This document shows, one piece after another, positions 1-8,567 of a stretch of 10,383 bases of DNA (the stretch's first letter is position 1; each line of letters opens with the position of its first letter). The position numbers and the translations under genes were made by a program. Location: positions 1-10,383 of the forward strand of contig CALGCG010000116.1 in NCBI GenBank assembly GCA_937884485.1. The letters are read 5' to 3'. The notes beneath the pieces are model-generated. The model did no database searches. It was not told the DNA's origin and saw nothing but the letters and a program-made list of their open reading frames with translations. This stretch comes from an uncultured Bacteroidales bacterium (GTDB lineage Bacteria; Bacteroidota; Bacteroidia; Bacteroidales; P3).

Positions 1-10
1 TTTTCTCAAT

Positions 11-54
11 GAGGGGGTAAGGAGAGGGGAAAGAGGGGAGTAAGAGGGGATGCG
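11..54 (+). repeat. G-tract tandem array, 11-bp period
   Basis: Four consecutive 11-base units start at 11, 22, 33 and 44. Each begins GAG and carries a run of four or five G (13-17, 26-29, 35-38, 46-49), for example GAGGGGAGTAA. After position 54 the pattern decays, although short G-runs continue to about 90. The plus strand is almost pure purine here. The four G-runs, with linkers of 8, 5 and 7 bases, would satisfy a permissive G-quadruplex definition. The array lies about 165 bp upstream of tamB with its G-rich strand in the sense of that gene. A related array sits at the right edge of the window. Function is unknown. The spacing is seen directly; any structural or regulatory role is inference. 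Confidence 0.7.
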
Positions 55-217
55 AAAATGGGACTGGGAATCAATAGGTTGGCATCGGGGAAAAATCGAG
101 GTAATACTATACCTGTTGTTTATACGCTATTGCATTTAGGCCACTTGTTTGAACGCTGAAAGATTATTTTTATCTATATATAATATTTCTTCTTATATTA
201 CGTTCTTGCTTATTGTA

Positions 218-3200
218 ATGAAATTTTGGAAGATACTCTACCGCACCCTCCTTGCCATCGCCCTGACGCTGTATGTCGTTGTGGCCCTGCTCAACTACTC
301 CCTCGTCCAGTCCGTTGCCGGCACCATTGCCGGGAACTATTTCTCGCGCGAGTGGGGCGGCACCATCTCCATCGGTTCGCTCCACGCCTCGCCTTTCGAC
401 CACCTCATCCTCGACCATGTTCTCTGGGTCTCCCCCACCGGCGACACCCTCTTCGACGGCGAGAGCGTCAGGGTGACCTTCAACCGCTTCCCCTTCGACG
501 GCCACGGCCTCGACCTGGACCGTGTCCACCTTAAAAACGCCTACTACCACTTCGCCACCTCCGGCGGCAAAGACATCAACCTCAAGTTCCTCATCGACTA
601 CTACAAGGCCCGCCGCACCCCCAAACCGAAGAACAAGCCCCCCCGAGAGCCCTTCACGGTGAAGGTCAAGACCCTCATACTGGACAATGTGCACTACAAA
701 ATGGACCTGCCCGACCACCGGCATAAGGTGTACCCCTACGGTGTGCAGATTCCTCACATGGAGTTCTTCGCCATCAACGCCAAGATCCGCGACGTGCTCG
801 TTGCCAACGACGACGTCACCTGCCGCATCGTGCGTTTCGCCACGCGCGAGCGCAGCGGTTTCACCCTCAAGGACATGCGGGGCGACATACACGTGAACCG
901 CTATGAAATCGTGGCCCGCAACATGCGCGTGGTCACCGCCAAGAGCACCATCATCACCGACGCCACCCTCCGCTACAACACCTGGAAGGGGATGAAGGGC
1001 TATGTCTCCACAGTGCAACACGACGCCACCCTCAAGGAAGGCACCCATGTGGCCATGAGCGACGTTGCCTACTGGGCCCCGGTGCTGTGGGGCATCGAGG
1101 CCGAAGCCGAGGCCGTGGGTTCCGCCCACGGCACCATAGACTCCCTCGCCACCGACATGCTCGTCCGGTGGGGCGACGCCTCCTCGGCGCTCCTCGGCGG
1201 CACCGTCCGCGGCCTCCCCCGCATCGACACCACCTCCTTCGACGTCGACATCCAGCATCTGCGCACCAGCGCCCCCGACCTCGAGCCCCTCATCTCCGCC
1301 CTGCCGCCCCAGGCCGCGGTCCTTGGCAACATCCTGGCCCCTCTCGGCACCCTCAACCTCACCGCCACCCTCCGCGGCGGCATCAGCGACCAGACCGACC
1401 TCAACCTCCTTGCCGACTGCCGCCTCGGCCAGATGACCACCCACGCCACGCTCCACCACACTCCCGGCGCCTACCGCTTCAGCGTCAACGCCGGCAGCTC
1501 CTCCCTCGCCCTCTCCCCCCTGCTCAATGCATTTAATGCCCAAAGCGCGCAGCCAGCAGACCACGAGTGGCTCTCCCACACCGGCTTCACCCTCACCACC
1601 GACGGCACCTGGCGCGGCGAGCTTGCCGACTTCGGCAACTGGAAACAGCGCCTCGCCCTCGCCCTCGACGCCCACCTCACCAACAGTGTCGTCAAAGGCC
1701 ACCGCCTCGCCCCCGCCACCCTGGCGGCCAAGGTGAACGACGGTGTCCTGCAGGCCAACGTCCAGTCCACCGACTCCCTGGCCGACCTTTGGGTCGACCT
1801 CCAGGCCGCGCTGGCCGACAGCGTCAGGCACTACCGCATCGACGCCGACGTCGCCAACCTCGACCTCGGCATCCTGCCGCGCCCCCTCGCCACGCACCTC
1901 TCTGCACGCCTCCAGGGCAACAGCCTCGAACACATGGGGGGCACCGTCAAGGCACGCTCCACGCAGTACGGCAACACCCTGGTCAAGAACATCGACCTTG
2001 CCGTCGAGAGCGACCCGCGCGGCAAGGACATCGAACTCCAGAGCGACGCCTTCGACCTCACCCTCCGCGGCCTCTTCAACTACTCCGACCTGCCGCTCAT
2101 TGTGCGCTATTTCGAACAGCGCTACCTTCCCGAGATTTTCGCGCCCGAGCACCCGCTCGACAGTTCGCAAGCCCTCCGCCTTACCGACCGCACCCTGGCG
2201 CTGCAACTGCGCTGGCTCGACGACGGCACCATACTCCGCACGCTCCTCCCGGGCATGAACATCGCCCAAGGGTCCCGCCTCGACGCCTCCTACAACTTCG
2301 GCGAGCAGGTGAAGCTCGTCGCGCTCTCCGACTCGCTGACCCTCGGTCCGCTCAAGCTGGGCAGCGTGGGCCTCAACGGACGCTCCTTCGGCGACCGCTA
2401 CATGCTGCAGCTGGAGACGCAGGCCCTGAACGTGGGCAGGATGGAACTCCTCGACCGCGTGCTCCTCACCCTCAACAGCACCCCGGCCCAGGCCACCGCC
2501 AAACTCACCTGGGGCACCACCGAAAGCCCCTCCATGGGCGACCTCGTGCTGGCACTCGACGGACACAACATCAACGTGCTCAACCCCCTCTTCTTCGTCG
2601 GCGACACCCCGTGGCAACTGGCCACCGAAGGCCTCGCGCTCCTCAACGGCAACCGCCTTGGCATCGTCGGCGACCGCATCAGCATCGAAAGCCAGCAGCA
2701 ACAAATCACTGCCAGCCTCAGCCTCACGGGGCAGCCCGACGACCATCTCGACCTCGCTTTCAACCACTTCGCCCTCGACCTCCTGAGCGACCTTCTCCTC
2801 CAGGACAGCCCCCTCGACATCGACGGCGACATCAACGGTTCCTTTGCCCTGCAGGGCATCAACGAAACCCCCTACTTCAACGCCAACCTCACCGTCGACA
2901 GCTGCTTCGTCAACAAGCAAGCCCTGGGCGAGGTGCAGCTCTCCAGCAACTGGAACGCCGAACTCGACATGCTGCAGCTGAACCTGCAGAGCCAGCAGGT
3001 GAACGCCAACGGATGGCTGCAACTGGCCCTCGACGACCCCACCCTCTCCTTCGACGTGCGCTTCCACGATTTCGCCCTTGCCATGGCCGAACCCCTCGTG
3101 GCTTCGTTCTCGAGCTATGTGGACGGCAGCCTCAGCGGCAACTTCAGCGTCTCCGGCACCACCAACAACCCCATCATCCTGGGCGATGCCTTCGTCGACA

Positions 3201-4621
3201 ACGGGGCGCTGAAGATAGACATCACCAACGTGACCTACCACATCGCCGACAGCCTGATGTTCTTCAACAACACCGTCACCCTCAAAGACTTCGCCATCCG
3301 CGACCCGCAATCCAACATTGCCCTCGCCAACGGCTCCATCGAGCTGACGCCCGACAAGAAACTGATGCTGGACCTCAACGTCAGGACAGACAACCTCCTG
3401 ATACTGGACCAAAAAAGCGGCGAACAATTCTACGGCCGCCTCTATGCGTCGGCCGACGCACAGGTCTCCGGTCCTGTCAACCACCTGAACATCGACGTCC
3501 GCGCCCGCACCAATCCCGGCTGCGAACTGACGGTGCCCATCAGCTATCAGCAGAGTGTCAAAACGCAGAACTACATATCCTTCGTCAACGACGAACCCCT
3601 CGACAACAACAACAGCGAAGAGGATGTGCGTCGTACCGATTTCGACCTCGAACTCGACCTGGCCATCACTCCCGACGTGAAACTGAACCTCCCCATGGAC
3701 TTCAAAGAGGTGGGCGTCAACGTGGGAGCCACAGGCGCCGGCGACCTCCACCTAAACCTCAACGCCGGCGGCAGCCCTCAAGTGCTCGGCAACTATGTCA
3801 TCTCCTCGGGACAGATGAAAGTAGGCCTCTTCTCCGTCTACGAGAAACGCTTCACCATCGAGAACGGCAGCAGCCTCAACTTCCAGGGCAACGTGCCCGA
3901 TGCACGCTTCGACCTGCAGGCTGTCTACTCGCAGCGCGTCAACCTCTCCACCCTCACGGGCAACCTCTCCTCTGTCGACAATACACAGAAATACCTGCAG
4001 GTGGAGGACGTGATAGCCATCTCCGGCACCCTGAAAGACCCCACCATAGGTTTCGACATCCGTCTGCCAAACGCCGACCAAAGCGTAGAGGAGGAAGTTT
4101 TTGCCTATATCGACCGCAATAGCGAGCGCGACATGCTCAACCAGACACTCTCCCTGCTCATCAACGGCAGCTTCTACAACGTCAACAGCAACAACAATAA
4201 CGCCGCCGCCGGCAGTCCCCTCGACATTGTCACCTCCTTCGTCGGCAACAGCTTGACAGATATGGTCCAATTCGTCGACGTGAACATCGACTACAAGTCG
4301 GCCAACGAGTATACCAACCAACAACTGGACGTGAACATCAGCAAGGACTGGGGGCGCTGGTATCTTGAAAGCACTCTCGGCTACGGCGGAGAAAGCCGCG
4401 AACTCGAAGCCAGCACCGTCAACGGCACCGTCATCGACGCTCTCATCGGCTACCGCCTCAGCCCCATGTTCCACCTCTTCGCCTACAACCGCACCAACAC
4501 CAACGACTACACACGCATCGACCTGCCATACAAACAAGGTGCCGGACTGAAACTCACCAAGGACTTCGATCGCTGGAGCGACCTCTTCAAATCGAAGAAA
4601 AACAAAAAGAAGAACCAATGA
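218..4621 (+). CDS. tamB: TamB-like translocation/assembly module protein (DUF490/AsmA-like)
   Basis: About 1,467 residues, normal for a Bacteroidota TamB. An N-terminal signal-anchor helix (about residues 7-28) is followed by NYFSREWGGTISIG, the usual opening of the family. A very long beta-repeat region comes next. The C-terminal DUF490 domain (about residues 1080-1450) contains LPNADQSVEEEVFAYIDR, a Q-T-L-S-L-L-I-N-G-S segment, VTSFVGNSLTDM and a terminal beta-hairpin region ending in a Lys-rich tail. TamB proteins are anchored in the inner membrane and span the periplasm as a hydrophobic groove, with roles in phospholipid transport and outer-membrane protein assembly. The ATG at 218 was chosen over an in-frame TTG at 149 because the upstream 69 bases are AT-rich and use TTA codons that the gene itself avoids. 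The gene is strongly biased to C-ending codons: only one TTA, CTA or TCA codon (CTA at 3752) occurs in the whole frame. No partner tamA/bamA homologue is visible. The stop overlaps the next start (ATGA), so translational coupling is likely. Confidence 0.93.
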   Translation: MKFWKILYRTLLAIALTLYVVVALLNYSLVQSVAGTIAGNYFSREWGGTISIGSLHASPFDHLILDHVLWVSPTGDTLFDGESVRVTFNRFPFDGHGLDLDRVHLKNAYYHFATSGGKDINLKFLIDYYKARRTPKPKNKPPREPFTVKVKTLILDNVHYKMDLPDHRHKVYPYGVQIPHMEFFAINAKIRDVLVANDDVTCRIVRFATRERSGFTLKDMRGDIHVNRYEIVARNMRVVTAKSTIITDATLRYNTWKGMKGYVSTVQHDATLKEGTHVAMSDVAYWAPVLWGIEAEAEAVGSAHGTIDSLATDMLVRWGDASSALLGGTVRGLPRIDTTSFDVDIQHLRTSAPDLEPLISALPPQAAVLGNILAPLGTLNLTATLRGGISDQTDLNLLADCRLGQMTTHATLHHTPGAYRFSVNAGSSSLALSPLLNAFNAQSAQPADHEWLSHTGFTLTTDGTWRGELADFGNWKQRLALALDAHLTNSVVKGHRLAPATLAAKVNDGVLQANVQSTDSLADLWVDLQAALADSVRHYRIDADVANLDLGILPRPLATHLSARLQGNSLEHMGGTVKARSTQYGNTLVKNIDLAVESDPRGKDIELQSDAFDLTLRGLFNYSDLPLIVRYFEQRYLPEIFAPEHPLDSSQALRLTDRTLALQLRWLDDGTILRTLLPGMNIAQGSRLDASYNFGEQVKLVALSDSLTLGPLKLGSVGLNGRSFGDRYMLQLETQALNVGRMELLDRVLLTLNSTPAQATAKLTWGTTESPSMGDLVLALDGHNINVLNPLFFVGDTPWQLATEGLALLNGNRLGIVGDRISIESQQQQITASLSLTGQPDDHLDLAFNHFALDLLSDLLLQDSPLDIDGDINGSFALQGINETPYFNANLTVDSCFVNKQALGEVQLSSNWNAELDMLQLNLQSQQVNANGWLQLALDDPTLSFDVRFHDFALAMAEPLVASFSSYVDGSLSGNFSVSGTTNNPIILGDAFVDNGALKIDITNVTYHIADSLMFFNNTVTLKDFAIRDPQSNIALANGSIELTPDKKLMLDLNVRTDNLLILDQKSGEQFYGRLYASADAQVSGPVNHLNIDVRARTNPGCELTVPISYQQSVKTQNYISFVNDEPLDNNNSEEDVRRTDFDLELDLAITPDVKLNLPMDFKEVGVNVGATGAGDLHLNLNAGGSPQVLGNYVISSGQMKVGLFSVYEKRFTIENGSSLNFQGNVPDARFDLQAVYSQRVNLSTLTGNLSSVDNTQKYLQVEDVIAISGTLKDPTIGFDIRLPNADQSVEEEVFAYIDRNSERDMLNQTLSLLINGSFYNVNSNNNNAAAGSPLDIVTSFVGNSLTDMVQFVDVNIDYKSANEYTNQQLDVNISKDWGRWYLESTLGYGGESRELEASTVNGTVIDALIGYRLSPMFHLFAYNRTNTNDYTRIDLPYKQGAGLKLTKDFDRWSDLFKSKKNKKKNQ

Positions 4622-5472
4622 AAAAACCGCTCATACTGGCTATCCTTACGGCATGCTGCGTCACTGCATGCTCCCAGGTTGACTACAGCAACGATTCCAT
4701 TCGTGTGGTGAATGCCGAATGGCGTACCGACAGCTTAGATGGTTTTGTCTTCAAAAGCTATCATTTCGGCGAGGGCGAACTCTTCTGTTCCGCACAACAT
4801 TTCTTCCTTCTGGAAATACCCTCAGGGTCGCCGCGACGGCTGGCATTCGCCTACGACTCTGTGCTTACTCCCGTCGCCACACTTGCCGAACGGGAGCAGG
4901 CCTATGCTGCCATCAACGGCTCTTTCTTCGACATGGACAAGGGGAACCCCGTATGCTACCTTCGCATCGACGGAATCCTGCGCGGCGAAAACACACCGCA
5001 GAAGGACGACAGCGTAAACCGCAAATACTACCAATATGCTGTCCTCACGCTTGACCCAACACGACTGTGGGTTCCCGACAGCAATCGGACATGGGAAAAC
5101 ATTCTGTCCAACGGCAACATCATGACTGCCGGACCCATGCTGATACAAGACGGAAAGGAAGTGCCGCAGCGCGACGACCGCACCTTTGTCACCAACCGCC
5201 ATAATCGCACCGCCTTAGGCCTGAAACGGGATGGTACCGCCATACTGTTCATTGCCGACGGCCGCTTCAAGCACAAAGCAGAAGGACTCTCCCTCCCCGA
5301 ACTGGAGCGGGTATTGCGATGGCTGGGATGCACCGAGGCCATCAACCTCGACGGCGGCGGCTCCGCAACAATGTACATCAAGGACAAGGGAGTGGTGAAC
5401 TACCCCTCCGACAACAACCGCCACGACCACGACGGCCAGCGCCCCGTGTCGAACGCCATCCTGCTCTTATAG
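4618..5472 (+). CDS. Phosphodiester glycosidase family (NAGPA/DUF2233) lipoprotein
   Basis: 284 residues. The N-terminus MKKPLILAILTACCVTAC is a lipoprotein signal with lipobox V15-T-A-C18, so the mature protein should be membrane-attached outside the cytoplasm. The NAGPA fold is shown by N100-G-S-F-F, TAGPMLIQDG (170-179), R194-HNRTALG, F211-IADGR, the hallmark N243-LDGGGSATM loop and the closing R275-PVSNAILL strand. The animal member of this family removes GlcNAc from GlcNAc-phospho-mannose. Bacterial members are mostly uncharacterised and probably cleave sugar-phosphodiester bonds in glycans or cell-wall polymers. The start overlaps the tamB stop by four bases, so expression probably depends on the tamB transcript. 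The 3' end overlaps the opposing small lipoprotein gene by six bases. The family assignment is secure; the substrate is unknown. The nearby GH92 mannosidase makes a phospho-mannose glycan one inferred possibility. Confidence 0.9.
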   Translation: MKKPLILAILTACCVTACSQVDYSNDSIRVVNAEWRTDSLDGFVFKSYHFGEGELFCSAQHFFLLEIPSGSPRRLAFAYDSVLTPVATLAEREQAYAAINGSFFDMDKGNPVCYLRIDGILRGENTPQKDDSVNRKYYQYAVLTLDPTRLWVPDSNRTWENILSNGNIMTAGPMLIQDGKEVPQRDDRTFVTNRHNRTALGLKRDGTAILFIADGRFKHKAEGLSLPELERVLRWLGCTEAINLDGGGSATMYIKDKGVVNYPSDNNRHDHDGQRPVSNAILLL

Positions 5473-5685
5473 CGTCGGATTCAACGCCACCTGGCCGGGA
5501 TCCATACGCTCGTATGATTCCACACAGCCGCGTTCTCCACTGCCCAAAGCAGCACAGGGGGTATCAGTGTTTGTATACACTTCGGTCTCATAACCATGCT
5601 CATAGCAATAGCACAGTTTGCTGTCGCAAGAGCTGAGGGCTGTCAACGCCATTAAGGCTGCCATGACAAAGAATATCTTTTTCAT
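5467..5685 (-). CDS. Small Cys-rich lipoprotein of unknown function
   Basis: 72 residues. The N-terminus is a clear lipoprotein signal (MKKIFFVMAALMALTALSSC) with lipobox L17-S-S-C20. The mature part has only 53 residues with four further cysteines: C25 and C27 as CYC, then C44 and C54. It also has a run of acidic and tyrosine residues around 28-37. Four cysteines in such a short exported peptide suggest disulfides or metal binding, but neither is demonstrated. The ATG lies two bases after the stop codon of the GH92 gene, so the two are almost certainly co-transcribed and probably translationally coupled. The 3' end overlaps the convergent NAGPA-family gene by six bases. I do not recognise a named family. 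Coding status rests on the good signal peptide, the tight operon spacing and the absence of another gene in the gap. Confidence 0.72.
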   Translation of the reverse strand: MKKIFFVMAALMALTALSSCDSKLCYCYEHGYETEVYTNTDTPCAALGSGERGCVESYERMDPGQVALNPTL

Positions 5686-5687
5686 CG

Positions 5688-8567
5688 TTATCGTACTATT
5701 ATTTCATCCACAAAGACCCATGCCTGCTGCCCTGCGCTGACATGCCACTGAGGCAGCAAGCCATAGTTCTTGACAGTTATTTTAACATATTTCGCTTTCG
5801 CCGAACCGCTGACGGCGAAGGTATGCTGCACACTCTCTTCCTGGCGGGCGTGCACGGCGGCGAACTGCGTGTTCTCCACCTCGCCGTAGGGCTGCCACTC
5901 CTGGCCGTCGAGGCTGTATTCCACCTTTACGCTCTTCGGGAAGAAGACCCACGAACGCATATTCTCCAGGCAGTCGACGCCAACGGTGCGGACGATCTGC
6001 ACCTTGTCCAGCTCGACCGTGGCCACCATGTCCTCCTGCCAGCCCTGCCAGCCGCCGATGCGGTAGTTGGTGGTGCCGAAGATATTGTCCACCATGCCCT
6101 CGGGACCGTTCTCCATGTACTGCGGAGCAGGCTGCGTGAGGTAGGTGACATGCTTGTCGGTCGAAGTGCGCACAAGGTGTTGCGTTACAGGCTGCGACAT
6201 CAGCCGACCTTCAACCTGAGCAGCAAAGGTGACATCAGCCTCCTTCGCTTCGGGAAGAACCGCAAACGAGGTGACGTTGTGCCTACCCTCAAGGCAATCC
6301 TGTACATGCTTCAACTCGCCATTCTTCTTGAAAGGAGAATAGAACTTCACCTCCTTGTCGGTGTATACCTTTACCTCTCCCGTTTTCTCCCCTTTCATCT
6401 GCATGCGCCAGTCGTCAAAGACCGGGCAGGGGGTGATGCGGAGGCTGTCTTGCAGTGCAAAGCTCATATGCAGTCCTTCACGACAGCCGACTTTCCACTC
6501 ATTGCTTACTTTAAAAATCGGTTTGGTGGTCTCCCATAGACCATAACCGGGGCAAACCTCATACATGCCAAGCGAAGACAACACATACCAGGCGCTCATC
6601 TGGCCGCAGTCCTCGTTGCCGCAGAGGCCGTCGGGCTTGCTGGTATAGAGTTCATTGAGTATCTTGTGTACATACTTCTCCGTCTTCTTGGGCTGGCCCA
6701 GCATGGAGTAGAGCCAGGCAGCATGGTGGCTCGGCTCGTTGCCATGGGCATACATGCCGATGAGACCGGTGACATCGGCCTGGTCGCGGCCGCTCATGGC
6801 GTTGTTGCCTTCAAAGAGGCTGTCGAGGAACTCGATAGCCTTGTCTTTGCCGCCAACAAGTTTCACCCAGGAGAAGAAGTCGTGCGGCACATACGTGCTG
6901 TACTGCCACGAGTTGGCCTCGGTGTAGTGGTTGTTGACCTCCGTGGGGTCGAAGGGCGTCACCCAGCCGCCGTTGCGCTTGGCATGGGCGAAGCCGTTGC
7001 TGTCGATGATGTTCTGCCAGCTCTGGCTGCGTATCCAGTAGGTGCGGGCCGTGGCAGTGTCGCCTGCCATCTCGGCCATCTGGGCGATACACCAGTCATC
7101 ATAGGCGTATTCGAGGGTCTTGCTGACGCTCTCGTTGTCAATCTCGGAGCTGAGGTATCCCTGGGCAGCATAGGCACGGTGGGCCTCGGTGCGGTTGCTG
7201 GTGGCCACCATGGCGTCAAGCATCTGCTTGGGCGTGTAGCCAGCCAGCGTGCCGTCGGGCTCGGACAGGTGGATATAGGCCTCGAGCATCATCGGTACGG
7301 CGTGGTAGCCAATCATGCAGTGCGTCTCGTGGCTGGCCAACTCCCACATGGGCAGCTCGCCGCCCTGCTCGTACTGCTTCATGGCGGTGTATACAAAGTC
7401 CACCGTGCGCTCCGGCTCAATCTGCGTCAGCAGGGGGTGCAGGGCGCGGTAGGTGTCCCAGAGCGAGAAGACCGTGTATATCTCGCGGCCGGGGTCCACG
7501 GTATGAATCTTGTTGTCGGTGCCACGGTAGCGGCCGTCCTCGTCGCTCCACAGGTACGGCGCCGTCATGCAATGGTACAGCGCGGTATAGAAGCAGCGCT
7601 TCTGCTCCTTCGTGCCACCCTCCACCTTCAGCTTGCCCAGAGCCTGCTCCCAGGTCTGGTCGGCAGCGCGGCGGGCGCTCTCGAAGTCGCTGTGCTTGGC
7701 GGTGATGAGATTGCCGATGGCGCCCTTGATGTCCACACCGCTGATGGCCACCTGCAGCTCCAGCCGCTTGGTGCCGTCGGGCAGGAACACAATGGCGTTG
7801 GTGGAGTCCTCATTGAAGAGCACCTTGCCCAGGTCTACATTGCCGCGGATGGCGAAGTGCAGGTGCTGGTCGGGATTCCATCCCGAACTCTCGCGCCAAC
7901 CCACCAGCATGCCGTCACGCAGCATAATCTTGCCGCTGAGCAGCACGTCGCGGTGGCGCAGGTCGATGACGAAGGCATTGTTGTGGTCGTCGGCGTAGGT
8001 ATAGGCGTGGTAGGCCACGCGGCGGTCGGCCGTCAGCTCCACGATGGTGTTCGTGCGGTCGAGCAGCACCTTGTAGTAGCCCGCCTTGGCCGTCTCGTTC
8101 TTGTGGCTGAAGTGGCTCTTGTAGTGCTCGCGGAAAGCATACGGCACAGGTTCGCCCCCCACGCAAGTGGCCACCTCAGGCTCAAAACTGTGGTCGTTCT
8201 TCACCGGCATCAGCAGCACATCGCCGTAGTCCTCGCAGCCCGTGCCGCTGAGGTGGGTGTGGCTGAAGCCATAGATGGTGTCGTCGCTGTAGTGGTAGCC
8301 GCTGCAGCCGTCCCACCCCTCGAGGCGGGTGTCCGGCGAGGGCTGTATCTGCCCGAAGGGCACAATGGCCCCCGGGAACGTGTGCCCATGCCCGTCGGTA
8401 CCCACCATGGGGTTGACGTAGGAGGTCAACGACCCTCCCCCGCACGACACAACCATCAAGGCACAAAGCACCACCAATACAAGTTTCGAGCAATTCGATT
8501 TGATTGGAGCGCCGGCGTCCCGCCGGCATGGTTTATAACCCGCGTAGCTTCGCATAATCCTTACCAT
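5688..8567 (-). CDS. GH92 family alpha-mannosidase lipoprotein with C-terminal F5/8-type domain
   Basis: Up to 959 residues, usual for GH92. The N-terminal domain (about 48-290) opens with YVNPMVGTDGHGHTFPGA and contains GYHYSD and GFSHTHLSGTGCEDYGD. The catalytic (alpha/alpha)6 domain (about 300-745) shows FSLWDTYRALHPL, GGELPMWELASHETHCM, YTEANSWQY (E550 is my candidate general acid), GNEPSHHAAWLY and GNEDCGQMSAWYVLSSLGMY (E652-D653 in the acidic catalytic loop). A discoidin/F5-8 type C-like domain follows (about 815-957; IGGWQGWQ, SVKVEYSLDGQEW, KYVKITVKN). GH92 enzymes are Ca-dependent inverting exo-alpha-mannosidases acting on N-glycans or mannans. A lipobox V39-V-S-C42 predicts membrane anchoring. 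The signal n-region is abnormally long because residues about 5-21 come from a GC-rich palindromic element. ATG codons at 8567 and 8555 are both possible starts. The gene lies 12 bases after the ROK kinase stop and two bases before the small lipoprotein, so it is the middle gene of an operon. Linkage specificity cannot be read from the sequence. Confidence 0.96.
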   Translation of the reverse strand: MVRIMRSYAGYKPCRRDAGAPIKSNCSKLVLVVLCALMVVSCGGGSLTSYVNPMVGTDGHGHTFPGAIVPFGQIQPSPDTRLEGWDGCSGYHYSDDTIYGFSHTHLSGTGCEDYGDVLLMPVKNDHSFEPEVATCVGGEPVPYAFREHYKSHFSHKNETAKAGYYKVLLDRTNTIVELTADRRVAYHAYTYADDHNNAFVIDLRHRDVLLSGKIMLRDGMLVGWRESSGWNPDQHLHFAIRGNVDLGKVLFNEDSTNAIVFLPDGTKRLELQVAISGVDIKGAIGNLITAKHSDFESARRAADQTWEQALGKLKVEGGTKEQKRCFYTALYHCMTAPYLWSDEDGRYRGTDNKIHTVDPGREIYTVFSLWDTYRALHPLLTQIEPERTVDFVYTAMKQYEQGGELPMWELASHETHCMIGYHAVPMMLEAYIHLSEPDGTLAGYTPKQMLDAMVATSNRTEAHRAYAAQGYLSSEIDNESVSKTLEYAYDDWCIAQMAEMAGDTATARTYWIRSQSWQNIIDSNGFAHAKRNGGWVTPFDPTEVNNHYTEANSWQYSTYVPHDFFSWVKLVGGKDKAIEFLDSLFEGNNAMSGRDQADVTGLIGMYAHGNEPSHHAAWLYSMLGQPKKTEKYVHKILNELYTSKPDGLCGNEDCGQMSAWYVLSSLGMYEVCPGYGLWETTKPIFKVSNEWKVGCREGLHMSFALQDSLRITPCPVFDDWRMQMKGEKTGEVKVYTDKEVKFYSPFKKNGELKHVQDCLEGRHNVTSFAVLPEAKEADVTFAAQVEGRLMSQPVTQHLVRTSTDKHVTYLTQPAPQYMENGPEGMVDNIFGTTNYRIGGWQGWQEDMVATVELDKVQIVRTVGVDCLENMRSWVFFPKSVKVEYSLDGQEWQPYGEVENTQFAAVHARQEESVQHTFAVSGSAKAKYVKITVKNYGLLPQWHVSAGQQAWVFVDEIIVR
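8511..8553. repeat. GC-rich palindromic element inside the GH92 signal-peptide region
   Basis: Three adjacent palindromic modules occupy 43 bases. GCCGGC at 8511-8516 and 8522-8527 flank a GTCCC loop. GGTTTATAACC lies at 8530-8540, and the near-palindrome GCGTAGCTTCGC at 8542-8553. The block differs in base composition from its AT-rich surroundings on both sides and is read in frame as residues about 5-20 of the GH92 protein (CRRDAGAP on the minus strand). From memory, GC-rich repeats with this GCCGGCGGGACGCCGGC core are scattered through various bacterial genomes. That this is a dispersed repeat here is inference, since only one copy is in the window. Confidence 0.55.

Noticed and set aside
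144..172. Promoter for tamB (CTTG at 144-147 with TATTTTTA at 165-172)
   Set aside because: Both boxes have a mismatch and the spacing is 17 instead of about 20 bases; too weak to annotate.
149..217. Upstream TTG start extending TamB by 23 residues
   Set aside because: The extension is AT-rich with TTA codons absent from the gene, and the ATG at 218 gives the normal TamB signal anchor beginning MKFWKILYR.
170..3751. Open frame of 1,193 codons on the minus strand, and its continuation at 3752-4618
   Set aside because: It is codon-aligned antisense to tamB. Its Val, Glu and Gly-rich product mirrors the C-ending codons of tamB and shows no domain, while the sense frame has clear TamB features.
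1567..4122. Open frame of 851 codons on the plus strand within tamB
   Set aside because: Its Arg, Pro and His-rich low-complexity product is a frame-shifted shadow of tamB with no recognisable domain.
5503..5516. Palindrome CATACGCTCGTATG as a terminator near the convergent gene ends
   Set aside because: The loop is only two bases and no T-run follows on either strand.
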